A stretch of DNA of 64,000 nucleotides from CALBJU01 sp965247125 (lineage in GTDB: Bacteria; Bacteroidota; Rhodothermia; Rhodothermales; UBA10348), in NCBI GenBank assembly GCA_965247125.1, contig CBDFGO010000002.1, positions 620,001 through 684,000 on the forward strand, in the 5' to 3' direction. Shown here in pieces: positions 1 to 7,347 of the stretch. Under the pieces are notes generated by a model. It was not told the DNA's origin. It made no database searches and was given only the letters and a program-made list of their open reading frames with translations. Position numbers and translations under genes: made by a program. The first letter of the stretch is position 1. The number at the start of each line of letters is the position of its first letter.

Positions 1-325
1 GCGTGTCCATGAACCGGGTGCCTGTTGAGAGGTCGCGAACTGACAGGTGCGCGGCCCTTCTCCTTTTACTGGCGCTAAACTGTGAATTTGTTTTCCCGTT
101 CGTGTCGTGATTTTCCCTCGCTCCACGTTTTTGCCCGTGAGGGCAACATCAAAACAGGGGAAAATCTCCACCCTGAAAATACGCAGAATCACGTATACTA
201 ATCGGTGCACTAGCCCTATGCGGCGCAATGATTTATGTTGTATGATATTGCCCTGCACCTGCCTGTGCCGTGGAGATATGCAGGTGGCCCGCCAATGTTA
301 AACGCGATTACCGATCATACTAAGT

Positions 326-401
326 AGGGTCGGCCTCTCACCATCTGTCTGATGACAGAGAGTGCGCTTTATTCGCGTTTAGCGTAGGCGGGGCCGACCC
401 T
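326..401. other. Candidate structured RNA or DNA element closed by a 10-bp stem
   Basis: AGGGTCGGCC at 326-335 pairs perfectly with GGCCGACCCT at 392-401. The 56-nt interior holds a second hairpin, CTGTC/GACAG at 346-350/355-359, so the whole could fold as a multibranched RNA on the plus strand. TTTT follows immediately at 401-404, so it could also end a plus-strand transcript. Function unknown; the pairing itself is certain. Confidence 0.45.
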
Positions 402-409
402 TTTCTGCG

Positions 410-437
410 CTCCTACGTGATTCCCACCAGGTAGGAG
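410..437. other. Second hairpin next to the 326-401 structure
   Basis: CTCCTAC at 410-416 and GTAGGAG at 431-437 form a perfect 7-bp stem with a 14-nt loop, 8 nt after the previous structure. Together they may be one folded RNA or a double-hairpin DNA site. Confidence 0.4.
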
Positions 438-693
438 CAAAATCGTTAACAGTACCTCGCTCGCATTCGTTATCGACCGCTACTAATGGAAAGGAAGTCC
501 TTAACCCGTTATCAGTCCACGACTAGGAAAGTGCGATGCGTAGCAAGAATACACGACGGGCATCCTGGCTCGTTCGCGGCAGGGATGCCAAACCACGAAG
601 AATAGATCATTTCGGAAGAGCGGCCCGCTCTGTAAATGAATATCCGCGAATACAAGGGTCCGAGATCGAGCGTGAATGCCTGAGGGGTTCGCG

Positions 694-885
694 ATGATTG
701 ACCTGAATACCGCCCTTCTCGTTTGGACGATTCTAGGCCTTCCCGCAATGATCAATATAACCGGCCCACTTCGCGACTGGAGTACGCGCACCGCCTTCTG
801 GCGCTACATGGGCGCGTGTTTTCTAGCATGGCTCGCAGGGCCACTCATCCTGCTTACGATCGGAATCCTAAAGCGCCCCGATTAG
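694..885 (+). CDS. Small two-helix membrane protein, hypothetical
   Basis: A 63-residue protein with two hydrophobic stretches, one near the N-terminus (TALLVWTILGLPAMI) and one near the C-terminus (FLAWLAGPLILLTIGIL). The ATG at 694 is chosen because GAGGGG lies about 7 nt upstream; an in-frame ATG at 676 has no such signal. It is the only plausible plus-strand gene in the accessory region and stands alone. I do not recognise a family. A phage holin or accessory membrane protein is possible but not demonstrated. Confidence 0.45.
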   Translation: MIDLNTALLVWTILGLPAMINITGPLRDWSTRTAFWRYMGACFLAWLAGPLILLTIGILKRPD

Positions 886-1489
886 GCGGTAACCCTCGAT
901 CTGGCGAACTATTCAGCGGGCAGAGGGCGAATAAAAACGACTTGTCAACAAGAAGTCCCTACTCGTTTTCCACATCTTACCCAGCGCAATAGGGCCCGTA
1001 GCCGCCCTGGCGGCGTTTTCGTTCGTAGTCGGACAAGAATGGGCGCGTCAGACTTACCAACAACAATTCACTTGAGGCCGGTACCATACTTATATTGTGG
1101 GCATAGTGACTGCAAAGCTGCTGAATGACGTGGACGCTTCCATGAATGAGGACTCGTGGAGAGTCCACACCGCAACTGCGGATTTATTCAGTAAACGATG
1201 GAGGTTTCCTGTGAAAGGAAGACACCCACCGCGCAGCCGACCCACAGGGGCCGAACGAGAAAAAGTGCAACTAGGTAGCAGCCTAGTGCACTTTCTGACG
1301 GCGCTCTGCGAAATGGTGAGCGCATTTTTGAAGTCATAAACCCGGATAGCGGACCGGGGGCCTTCGGGCCCTCGGGCCTTCCGGTTATCGCAAATATCGG
1401 CCGCTCGCGCGAGGTTTCAAAGACTCAACCTCCGATAAATGTGGCGACGTGCGATTCGGTAACGTTACGCGCGTTCGGCCCTCGATAAT
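886..1489. other. Hairpin-rich intergenic stretch before the integrase
   Basis: About 600 bases without a supported gene; an 80-codon open frame at 1097-1339 (+) runs through several hairpins and has no recognisable product. Palindromes seen: GGACTC/GAGTCC at 1150-1155/1161-1166, a 13-bp stem with one bulge at 1263-1276/1283-1295, and a GC-rich structure around 1345-1388. Such density suggests structured RNA or a replication/terminator region. Confidence 0.45.
1345..1388. terminator. GC-rich hairpin downstream of the integrase operon, possible bidirectional terminator
   Basis: The segment contains ACCGG near 1353 matched by CCGGT near 1380, around an inner GGGGCC-ttc-GGGCCC hairpin. It lies 100 nt past the stop of the minus-strand integrase gene. 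There is no clear U-tract on either strand, so termination is only a guess. Confidence 0.3.
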
Positions 1490-2185
1490 TCACAAAGCGC
1501 GCGCTTGCTCCGGCTTCATTGCCGCCTGAAACGAATCGTTGACCTGGCGCTGGCGGGGCTCGTAGTAGACCTGCGTAGTCGCAGGGTGTGAGTGGCCCAT
1601 GAAGCGCTGCAAGAGCTGCTCGGGCATTCCCTGGTCGGCCAGGTGCTGGGCAATGGTGTGGCGAAGCAGATGCGGATAGACGTTCTTCTGGATCCCGGCC
1701 TCGCTCGCTACCTCTTTTACGATCTGTTGAGTGCGCCGGACAGAGTATCCACCGCCTCGGGGCGAGAGAAACAGCGGTCCCGACTCGCGACGCCCGATAT
1801 GAAGTCTGAGCTGATCGCTCAGGCTCGCCAGAATTGGAACGTCGCGGTCTACACCTCCTTTGTCGTTTCTCAGACGGATGAGATTGCCGGTGAGGTCCAC
1901 ATCGGCTACGTCAATGCGCGTGAAAGCCGATACCCGGCTTCCGGTTTCAAGGAGGACGCGCACCATGAGTCCGCGCACTCCGTCGCGCACTCCGTAGGCG
2001 GCCCGGAGCAGGCGCTCTGTTTCATCCTGGCTCAATCGCTCGACCGATTTAGAGGCCGCCCTGGGAGCAACCAGACCGCACATAGATCGCGCGTCGGCGA
2101 AAAGCCGTTTCGTCTGCTGATACGAGTAGCCGCCCTTTCGGAGGATGGCTGCAATCGCTTTTGCGTCGCGATCAGTTTTAGTCAT
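1490..2185 (-). CDS. int: Tyrosine recombinase / phage integrase
   Basis: A 231-residue site-specific recombinase expected to integrate and excise the element. The catalytic set is complete: Arg in TGSRVSAF (about residue 84), Lys in RNDKGG (about 108), HLLRH (about 171-175), the second His in GHSHPATTQ (about 197) and the nucleophile Tyr in VYYEPR. The N-terminal SAM-like DNA-binding domain is short (about 70 residues). The gene starts directly after the stop of an 80-aa gene and is the last gene of the block. The distant N-terminal arm-binding domain of lambda-type integrases is missing, as in XerC/D-like short integrases. Confidence 0.9.
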   Translation of the reverse strand: MTKTDRDAKAIAAILRKGGYSYQQTKRLFADARSMCGLVAPRAASKSVERLSQDETERLLRAAYGVRDGVRGLMVRVLLETGSRVSAFTRIDVADVDLTGNLIRLRNDKGGVDRDVPILASLSDQLRLHIGRRESGPLFLSPRGGGYSVRRTQQIVKEVASEAGIQKNVYPHLLRHTIAQHLADQGMPEQLLQRFMGHSHPATTQVYYEPRQRQVNDSFQAAMKPEQARAL

Positions 2186-2428
2186 TCACAATACTCCCAA
2201 CAGGATCATCTCGACCTTCTGTTGAATCACGGTCTTGAACGTGCTCGTGGGCAGCCCCAACCAGTGATTCACCGAATCGTTTAATTCAAGCAGCCGGTCA
2301 ACAACATAATCGGTCTCCACGGCGCCGCTCACCCGCAATACATGCAGAGTTCTTCGAACCCTTTTCGAAAGATGATCACGCTCAATAAAAATATGTGCTA
2401 CTTGCTTTACGTCCTGATCGTGGCTCAT
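2186..2428 (-). CDS. Hypothetical protein upstream of integrase
   Basis: An 80-residue, mostly helical, soluble protein with a charged N-terminal half (RDHLSKRVRRTLHVLRV) and a VTK-like coupling position: its TGA stop is immediately followed by the ATG of the integrase gene. Size and position are compatible with an excisionase or directionality factor, but no helix-turn-helix can be asserted. I do not recognise the family. Confidence 0.55.
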   Translation of the reverse strand: MSHDQDVKQVAHIFIERDHLSKRVRRTLHVLRVSGAVETDYVVDRLLELNDSVNHWLGLPTSTFKTVIQQKVEMILLGVL

Positions 2429-2429
2429 A

Positions 2430-2759
2430 CTAGCTGTAACTCTCGATGCCCAAGGTGATCAACACGTTCGCCAGGCAATATGCTTCCACATCGTCACCCA
2501 GACTTACGATACTGCCAAGATCATACTTCCCCCTAAGCTCACCTCTCACTTGCAATAGGTCCCGCCGCACCTGGTGAGTATCGATCTGGCCATTCTCGGA
2601 AACTGGAACATAGCTGCGGTAGACATCTTGCGGTTCTTCCATGTCTGGTCGATAGGAAATTAAGACAGCAATCATGCGCTCCGAGTCTCGTATCGCGTAA
2701 AGACGGGACTCAGGTGTTATCTGCACGGCTTCTATGGTCGACTTGGTGGGCCCAGGCAT
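2430..2759 (-). CDS. Hypothetical protein, first gene of the integrase operon
   Basis: A 109-residue soluble protein with mixed alpha/beta character, family not recognised. The ATG at 2759 is preferred over an in-frame TTG at 2840. It ends one base before the 80-aa gene, so the three genes 2759-1490 probably form one transcription unit. A promoter-like repeat (2878-2912) lies about 120 nt upstream of its start. Confidence 0.5.
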   Translation of the reverse strand: MPGPTKSTIEAVQITPESRLYAIRDSERMIAVLISYRPDMEEPQDVYRSYVPVSENGQIDTHQVRRDLLQVRGELRGKYDLGSIVSLGDDVEAYCLANVLITLGIESYS

Positions 2760-2877
2760 ATTCGAATCTCGTTGGTTACTGCGATCGCTGATTGCGCATT
2801 TATCTTTTGGCACCGCAATAGATCGGCATTTCGGGGTCAAACGGCATTAGATTGTCCCCAATTTACCCACTTTATTG

Positions 2878-2912
2878 CGTGGTCTATACAGTGTGCGCAA
2901 TCGAAAAAGCCG
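2878..2912 (-). promoter_or_regulatory. Copy 1 of a repeated promoter-like element
   Basis: Read on the plus strand this copy and the one at 3657-3690 share CGTGGTCT, then CAGTGTGCG, then GAAAA..GCCG. Each sits just beyond a minus-strand terminator and 110-120 nt upstream of the next minus-strand gene. The fixed distance suggests a common promoter or operator; a recombination site is the alternative. Confidence 0.4.
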
Positions 2913-3048
2913 GTCCCCATGAGAAGGGGACCGGCTTGCCGAGTTCGTCACGCTTCGCGTCGCGCCGACTCTGTTTTAGAAGTAGAATGGTCAGCACCAC
3001 CACGATCATTTCGAGGCTGGTGCTCAGAAGCAATACTGCTTCAATCAT
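2884..3048 (-). CDS. Doubtful small single-pass membrane protein
   Basis: A 54-residue frame with one hydrophobic helix (AVLLLSTSLEMIVVVLTILL) followed by a basic stretch. An AGGAGG motif lies about 17 nt upstream of the ATG at 3048, rather far. The frame runs through the terminator stem at 2907-2937 before its stop, which argues against it or means its last 17 residues are encoded by the hairpin. Could be a real small membrane peptide of the lipoprotein cassette. Confidence 0.3.
   Translation of the reverse strand: MIEAVLLLSTSLEMIVVVLTILLLKQSRRDAKRDELGKPVPFSWGPAFSIAHTV
2907..2937 (-). terminator. Rho-independent terminator (minus strand)
   Basis: A perfect 12-bp stem, AAGCCGGTCCCC at 2907-2918 with GGGGACCGGCTT at 2926-2937 and a 7-nt loop. 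On the minus strand it is followed by TTTTT, the classical intrinsic terminator form. It ends the lipoprotein cassette and insulates the integrase operon. Confidence 0.8.
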
Positions 3049-3139
3049 AGCATTGTCTAACGATTCCTCCTGAACCGCGCGCGTTGCACAGCCACGGTTC
3101 ACAAATAATTACGTTGCGGCGTCGAGCGAAGTTTCGGCA

Positions 3140-3547
3140 TTACTTCCTGAACACAAGAGCCAGACCTTCTGAAATCAGGGTTAGATCATTGCCGCTGATT
3201 GATCCAGTTTCTGAGGTTCCGTCCGAATACGTAAAAGTGAAAGCAGTGTTGTTGTTGGTGTAGGTGCCGGTCTGAGATACCGTTTCCGTCGTTACGCCTC
3301 CGCTTTCCGTTAGTCTTGCGGTAGCGCTGCTAGAAAAGGTTTGATCGGCGTTGATTCGAATATTCCCGGCGGTTATTTCAACCGTGTCGTTGAGCACTTG
3401 GACAATAATAGCAGGGAGTGGCTGTCCCTCAACAGAGATGAGTAAGTAGTTGCCAGTAAAGCTAGACCCCTGATTTGAATCTCCTCCGGAGTCACAACCT
3501 GCTATGCAAATTGCGATGACTACCACAAATAGTTTAGATAATCGCAT
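3140..3547 (-). CDS. Small secreted lipoprotein, lipocalin-like fold
   Basis: A 135-residue protein beginning with a type II signal peptide (KLFVVVIAICIAGC) whose lipobox cysteine is followed by DSGGDSN, so it should be lipidated and exported. The mature part alternates beta strands with Gly/Thr-rich turns and a YLLISVEGQ start, like small lipocalin-type lipoproteins. The ATG at 3547 is chosen because AGAGGG lies about 8 nt upstream and the signal peptide starts there. It sits in its own cassette between two terminators within the provirus, so it may be a lysogenic-conversion gene changing the host envelope. That role is inference. Confidence 0.65.
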   Translation of the reverse strand: MRLSKLFVVVIAICIAGCDSGGDSNQGSSFTGNYLLISVEGQPLPAIIVQVLNDTVEITAGNIRINADQTFSSSATARLTESGGVTTETVSQTGTYTNNNTAFTFTYSDGTSETGSISGNDLTLISEGLALVFRK

Positions 3548-3656
3548 CGTTTGGCCCTCTTCGTTGCTGCCACCCATGCTACCACACAATATTGAGTGAA
3601 TCAATAAGGCTATTTACCCCAACGAAGACCGATGATCGTCTCCGGCCCGCCCATTT

Positions 3657-3690
3657 CGTGGTCTCCTCAGTGTGCGAACTAGAAAAGCCG
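3657..3690 (-). promoter_or_regulatory. Copy 2 of the repeated promoter-like element
   Basis: Matches the copy at 2878-2912 (CGTGGTCT..., CAGTGTGCG, GAAAAGCCG). It lies between the terminator at 3684-3713 and the lipoprotein start at 3547, the same arrangement and distance as the other copy. Confidence 0.4.
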
Positions 3691-3713
3691 CCCCTCCGAA
3701 GAAAGGCGGCTTT
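3684..3713 (-). terminator. Rho-independent terminator (minus strand)
   Basis: AAAGCCGCC at 3684-3692 pairs with GGCGGCTTT at 3705-3713. On the minus strand the stem ends in GGCGGCTTTTCT. It lies 5 nt after the stop of the 3718-4059 gene. Confidence 0.75.
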
Positions 3714-3717
3714 GTGA

Positions 3718-4059
3718 TTAGCCTGGATTGTATTGGATGGGAAAATCCCATTCTGCTATCGTCCCCACTGAGTCCATAGGATAGCCCTTGTCAACGATCT
3801 CGACTTTTAGTTCCTCAAGAACTAAAGTGAGTATGGCACAAACGTCATTTCTCTGAAATAAGGCAAGCGCAGCATCCCCTCTCACCGCCGATCTTGACAG
3901 GTGCGGATTTCGATCTATAGCATCATGGTCCAGTAGATTCATGTCCTTGATCTCTCCTAGCCAAGAGGCCATTTCGATGGTCCCATCTAGTATCATGCGC
4001 AACTTACACAGGGCGTCGATGTTATAGCTTCTCCCATTGATAGTCATGGCATACCTCAT
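3718..4059 (-). CDS. Hypothetical accessory protein
   Basis: A 113-residue soluble protein, mostly helical, family not recognised. Two in-frame ATGs (4059 and 4047) read M-R-Y-A-M; GAGG lies between them, so the second may be used, giving 109 residues. The same M-R-x-A-M double start is found in the candidate capsid gene at 13764. It is an independent unit: the late-operon terminator lies upstream and its own terminator directly follows the stop. Confidence 0.55.
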   Translation of the reverse strand: MRYAMTINGRSYNIDALCKLRMILDGTIEMASWLGEIKDMNLLDHDAIDRNPHLSRSAVRGDAALALFQRNDVCAILTLVLEELKVEIVDKGYPMDSVGTIAEWDFPIQYNPG

Positions 4060-4265
4060 GTTTTGATTTCAATGAACGAGACGGCGACGGGCGTAATCCT
4101 GCCGCCGTTTCTCTTTATACGCGCTGGTATCGGCTATGTTCCTTTTAACTCCTTGTTACACAGTGTATTAGACCAATTTCGCTGAATTAATCGGCGTTTC
4201 TGGCTAATGGGAGGGGATGAAAATTTATTTACCAGGTAACGACGCATTCACACCTCAAAATAAAA

Positions 4266-4295
4266 CGGGGAGCCCGCCGCCAGGTAGGCTCCCCG
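4266..4295 (-). terminator. Late-operon terminator
   Basis: CGGGGAGCC at 4266-4274 pairs with GGCTCCCCG at 4287-4295. On the minus strand it is followed by TTTTATTTTG, a good U-tract. It closes the long structural operon 75 nt past the stop of its last gene (4371). Confidence 0.85.
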
Positions 4296-4370
4296 AAACC
4301 ACTCGGTACGGATGAAACCGAGCGGCTATGCACCTCCCCTCCCTCTGGGAGACCAGGCGCAGTGTCAGTG

Positions 4371-4817
4371 TCAGCGCGCGACGAACACTCCTGCGAGCGC
4401 CCCAGCCGAAATAATGGCTCCGTATTTGTAGAACCTCATCCAGCGCAGTTTGCGCTCCAGCAATCGGGTGATTTCCTCGTGATTTCGGATGGCGTCGCCG
4501 TCGAGGCGAATCATGGCTTGTAGGTCGATGGCCTGCCTGCGGTAAGCCGCTTCTTGAAGGGCTGTCCACGCCAGTAGAGGATCGATTACCTGCACGTCTC
4601 TCCGAACGGTTAATCGCATGTACTCCTGGTAGCGGGGCAGAACCGCCGTGACGACGTGTAGGTAGTCGCTTGCAGCCGAGCGAGGCATCCAGAAGCCCAC
4701 GCGACCTTCAACCTCAACGACCCGTACCGAGTCAGCGGCGGGCGGTGAGGCGCCCTCCTGGCCCGTAGAGGGCATCGGTAAGAAGGCGAGCAAGAGTAGT
4801 GTCTGAAACACTCGCAT
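4371..4817 (-). CDS. Secreted/membrane protein, last gene of the late operon
   Basis: A 148-residue protein with an N-terminal signal-like segment (FQTLLLLAFLPMPSTG), a helical middle (about 50-120) and a C-terminal membrane segment (GAIISAGALAGVFVA). Its start lies inside the preceding gene, overlapping it by 86 bp in another frame. The overlap with an N-anchored coiled-coil protein resembles the nested spanin genes Rz/Rz1 of lysis cassettes, but no lipobox cysteine is present, so this is only a resemblance. Otherwise a virion membrane protein. Confidence 0.6.
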   Translation of the reverse strand: MRVFQTLLLLAFLPMPSTGQEGASPPAADSVRVVEVEGRVGFWMPRSAASDYLHVVTAVLPRYQEYMRLTVRRDVQVIDPLLAWTALQEAAYRRQAIDLQAMIRLDGDAIRNHEEITRLLERKLRWMRFYKYGAIISAGALAGVFVAR

Positions 4818-5109
4818 AGCGCGGTCCTGGTTTAGAAATCAGTTCAATATCAGCTCTCAACACTTCGATCTGAGCGGCGAGTAGTCGGTGTCGCGATCGT
4901 AAAAGGATGATCGTTTCGAAGTTGCTGGCCAGTGAGTCTGCCCTTACGCTCACGGCGCGGCCCAAAGAATCGCGCTCAAGCGTGATGGCATCGATCTGCG
5001 TGCGCAACTCGGCCACTTGCTCGCTCGTGCTCGGTCCCTGAGCACGCCCAACGAAAAAGGCCCCGATCAGGAGCGCGATCAATATCAGTGGATACGCAGC
5101 CTTGTTCAT
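4732..5109 (-). CDS. N-anchored coiled-coil protein, inner-membrane spanin candidate
   Basis: A 125-residue protein with one N-terminal membrane helix (YPLILIALLIGAFFVG) and a long heptad-rich helix from about 30 to 90, the layout of i-spanins such as Rz. Its 3' end overlaps the next gene by 86 bp, and its start overlaps the stop of the upstream gene by 4 bp. Lysis function is inferred from form and overlap only. Confidence 0.55.
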   Translation of the reverse strand: MNKAAYPLILIALLIGAFFVGRAQGPSTSEQVAELRTQIDAITLERDSLGRAVSVRADSLASNFETIILLRSRHRLLAAQIEVLRADIELISKPGPRYASVSDTTLARLLTDALYGPGGRLTARR

Positions 5110-5486
5110 TCTCCAGCGAATCGGTGAGGGGGTAGATTCGTTGCAGTGGTTTTTGCGCCAGGAGGCAAGTCATCAACCTTCACACTGCGCGTAACCGTCG
5201 CCTCGTTACCATCGGCGTCGATTTCGTCCGATTCGTAGGTTGACTCAAGAACGCGGCCCTTAATCGCGGCAGGGAGATAGTCGAAGGTCTCGGAAACCAA
5301 CTCTCCAGGAAGATCCTCGCTCGATGCGCGGTTCACGTGGTAAAAAAGGTCCAAATCGGTGCTCCCAACAAGAACAGCGTCGAACCTAGCAGCAAGCTGC
5401 TCGTTGGTAGGCGTCAATTCTCCATCCTGAGCCGCGTCAACGAGCAATCTTGCTTCGATGCGACTGATTTTTCGAATATGTGACAT
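5106..5486 (-). CDS. Hypothetical late-operon protein
   Basis: A 126-residue acidic soluble protein without membrane segment or recognised motif. The last stretch is Pro/Thr-rich (DDLPPGAKTTATNLPPH). It overlaps the following gene by 4 bp, so it is co-translated with it. It follows the spike genes and may be a minor virion protein or chaperone. Confidence 0.5.
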   Translation of the reverse strand: MSHIRKISRIEARLLVDAAQDGELTPTNEQLAARFDAVLVGSTDLDLFYHVNRASSEDLPGELVSETFDYLPAAIKGRVLESTYESDEIDADGNEATVTRSVKVDDLPPGAKTTATNLPPHRFAGE

Positions 5487-5535
5487 GTTTTATTACTTGG
5501 CTTCGCGGAGCGTCCTGGTCCGCTGAGGATTCAGG

Positions 5536-6798
5536 CTAGGAGCGCAGCAACGTGCGCATGACTGCTGGAGTGATAACGCCCCGGACGACGAGGAAGGCTT
5601 TTAACACCCACGCGTTGTTTCCGGTGTCGTTGGCGACGCCCGTTGCAGGGTCGGGAATGAATGCCGCTCCCGGCACATCGTTTAAGGCCGCGCTGACTTC
5701 TTGGGTGTCGTCGACGTGAAGAACACCGTTTACGGGTCCGTACTGAAACGTGTAGTCGTAGGCTTCTTCCCCGTCAATCGTCTCAGTCACGCCGATATAA
5801 TTTTGAGCCGCGGCGCCATTGGCAGCGACGGTCGCCTGCATGACTTTGGTGTTTCGCTGCACAATCGAAAAACGATATTCGCCGATGTCAGCGGTGCCGC
5901 CGATGTTGAGCATTGTTGACGCGATGGGCGCGGCGCATTTGGATACTGCTTGAGCAAAAACCGTGAAGCCAGTCTCGAAGGTTTTGGTGAAGGGAAGGTC
6001 AATACTATCCGCATTCCTCGTCACAGCCGATCCAGAGGTTGGAATGTAGCTCGTGGGGCAGCCCCCAAGCTCGGACTGCATACCCCAGCAATAGACACCC
6101 GAAGAATCATCTCCGCCATACGAGAACGTGCCATCACCACTGGCCAGGTATAGAGTTTGCTGACACGCTCCGCCAGAGGTTGTCGCGGCGATCCAGCACC
6201 TGTACCACCCGTTTCCCCAATCCTCTATTCCAAAGGCCTCCGGTCCAGCGCCGTGATCGAGTCCTGCAACGCCGTTGGTCAGATCGAAATACTTACCCAC
6301 ATTCGGACCGGTCATCACGAGAAGTATCCACGTCCGGCCAGCAGCCTTCACAAACACGCTCTGAGTGTGAGTTGAAAGTGGAGAGCCTTCTGCCCACACG
6401 CCATTGGCAAAATGTGTTCCACCACCGCTATCCTCAACGAGCTTGTCAGCGGTGAGCGTCCCGTCGAGCCCATTGACGGCGTTTACGCTAACAGTCGATC
6501 TCGTTTTGCCCCATGCTCCATTGTCGAGTTCTTCAGAACGGGTACAAAGATTCGTTCTCTGAGGCTCAAGTAGAATCCCTCCGTCCTGATTCCGGTGAAT
6601 ACCGGAGGCGGCGCTCTGGATCACTCCATTAGAGTCGGTGTAGGCTCCGGTCGTCGCTCTCACGAATGTCCCGATGCCTTCGCCGAATGCTGGCGTCAGT
6701 CCAACGTAATTGGGCTGCCAGTGGAATAGAATGTCTGGTGGATCAACGCCCAGGGTGCGGCGGATTCCGTAGTTGTGTGTTGCGCTTAATCTACTCAT
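5536..6798 (-). CDS. Phage spike / receptor-binding protein
   Basis: A 420-residue protein. Residues 45-280 carry the series FVRATTGAYTDSNGVI, LEPQRTNLCTRSEE, FDLTNGV, GWYRCWIAA and SYIPTSGSAVTRNADS, typical of a carbohydrate-binding-like spike or fiber family common in phages and prophages. The remainder (280-420) looks like a concanavalin-type beta sandwich. In this element, without tail genes, it would form the vertex spike used for host recognition. Its start overlaps the end of the preceding 164-aa gene by 8 bp. Function is known from the family; its place on a tailless capsid is inference. Confidence 0.75.
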   Translation of the reverse strand: MSRLSATHNYGIRRTLGVDPPDILFHWQPNYVGLTPAFGEGIGTFVRATTGAYTDSNGVIQSAASGIHRNQDGGILLEPQRTNLCTRSEELDNGAWGKTRSTVSVNAVNGLDGTLTADKLVEDSGGGTHFANGVWAEGSPLSTHTQSVFVKAAGRTWILLVMTGPNVGKYFDLTNGVAGLDHGAGPEAFGIEDWGNGWYRCWIAATTSGGACQQTLYLASGDGTFSYGGDDSSGVYCWGMQSELGGCPTSYIPTSGSAVTRNADSIDLPFTKTFETGFTVFAQAVSKCAAPIASTMLNIGGTADIGEYRFSIVQRNTKVMQATVAANGAAAQNYIGVTETIDGEEAYDYTFQYGPVNGVLHVDDTQEVSAALNDVPGAAFIPDPATGVANDTGNNAWVLKAFLVVRGVITPAVMRTLLRS

Positions 6799-7285
6799 CG
6801 ACTCCGAATTTTAATCCGCTGATGTAAACTGTTTCGCCTTCGTCGCCAGCAACGTCGGCGCGTACCTGGAGGTCTTCGCTGCTGATTCGGAACTCAAGAT
6901 TGCGGCCCGTGACGACGCTGTCGCTCAATGTCTGATCCGAGCCGAGCCCGGTCGTGCCCTCGTGCGCCAGGAGTGCGATCGCAACGCACTCTGTTGTGCC
7001 AATACGGCCATAGATGAGCGCCGCGCTCTTGCCGCCGAAGCCCGTCTTGACCGTTACCCATGTGGTTGCCGCCGTGGCGTCGAGCGTGGCCGTGTAGGCA
7101 AACTGGCGTGCGTAGGTCTCAGTCGATCCTGAATCAAATGTGCCGTAGCGGCGCACGGTGCCTTTGTGGTCAACCCAGAGCTGTTTGGTTTCTAGATCCA
7201 TGTAGAGCTCATTCCGGCCAAGTGTTGTTGGCTTGCCGCGCCCTACAGTAAAACGCCCATTGTCTCTAGCTTGATTCAGTGCCAT
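6791..7285 (-). CDS. Virion protein, probable spike base or short fiber
   Basis: A 164-residue beta-rich soluble protein. The N-terminus (RFTVGRGKPTTLGRNELYMD..TKQLWVDHKG) resembles the short repeated fiber motif in which a structural protein displays tagged data columns. The C-terminal half (about 60-160) looks like a beta sandwich. It overlaps the spike gene by 8 bp, so it is probably its partner linking spike to capsid. Confidence 0.5.
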   Translation of the reverse strand: MALNQARDNGRFTVGRGKPTTLGRNELYMDLETKQLWVDHKGTVRRYGTFDSGSTETYARQFAYTATLDATAATTWVTVKTGFGGKSAALIYGRIGTTECVAIALLAHEGTTGLGSDQTLSDSVVTGRNLEFRISSEDLQVRADVAGDEGETVYISGLKFGVDE

Positions 7286-7347
7286 GATTTACGCTCTGGA
7301 TACTGGGACGCGCCGCGCCTCGGGTGGTGATATGAATGTGTATGCGC

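Larger units (their letters stand above)
1..693. other. Left-edge non-coding stretch with two strong hairpins
   Basis: No convincing gene is seen here. Short open frames on both strands lack coding character. The stretch holds a 10-bp perfect inverted repeat at 326-335/392-401 and a 7-bp one at 410-416/431-437, listed separately. It lies downstream of the integrase end of the provirus. It could be the viral end, a replication or packaging region, or flanking chromosome; an att site was not identified. Confidence 0.5.

Noticed and set aside
107..301. A 64-codon plus-strand open frame at the left edge
   Set aside because: No ribosome site, no homology-like features, and it overlaps no conserved pattern; looks random.
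1097..1339. An 80-codon plus-strand open frame
   Set aside because: It runs through several strong hairpins and has no recognisable protein features.
1592..2284. A 230-codon plus-strand open frame
   Set aside because: Antisense to the integrase gene, which has all catalytic residues; no motif in the antisense frame.
4255..4569. A 104-codon minus-strand open frame
   Set aside because: Overlaps the better supported gene at 4371-4817 and the late terminator; Arg/Pro-rich shadow composition.
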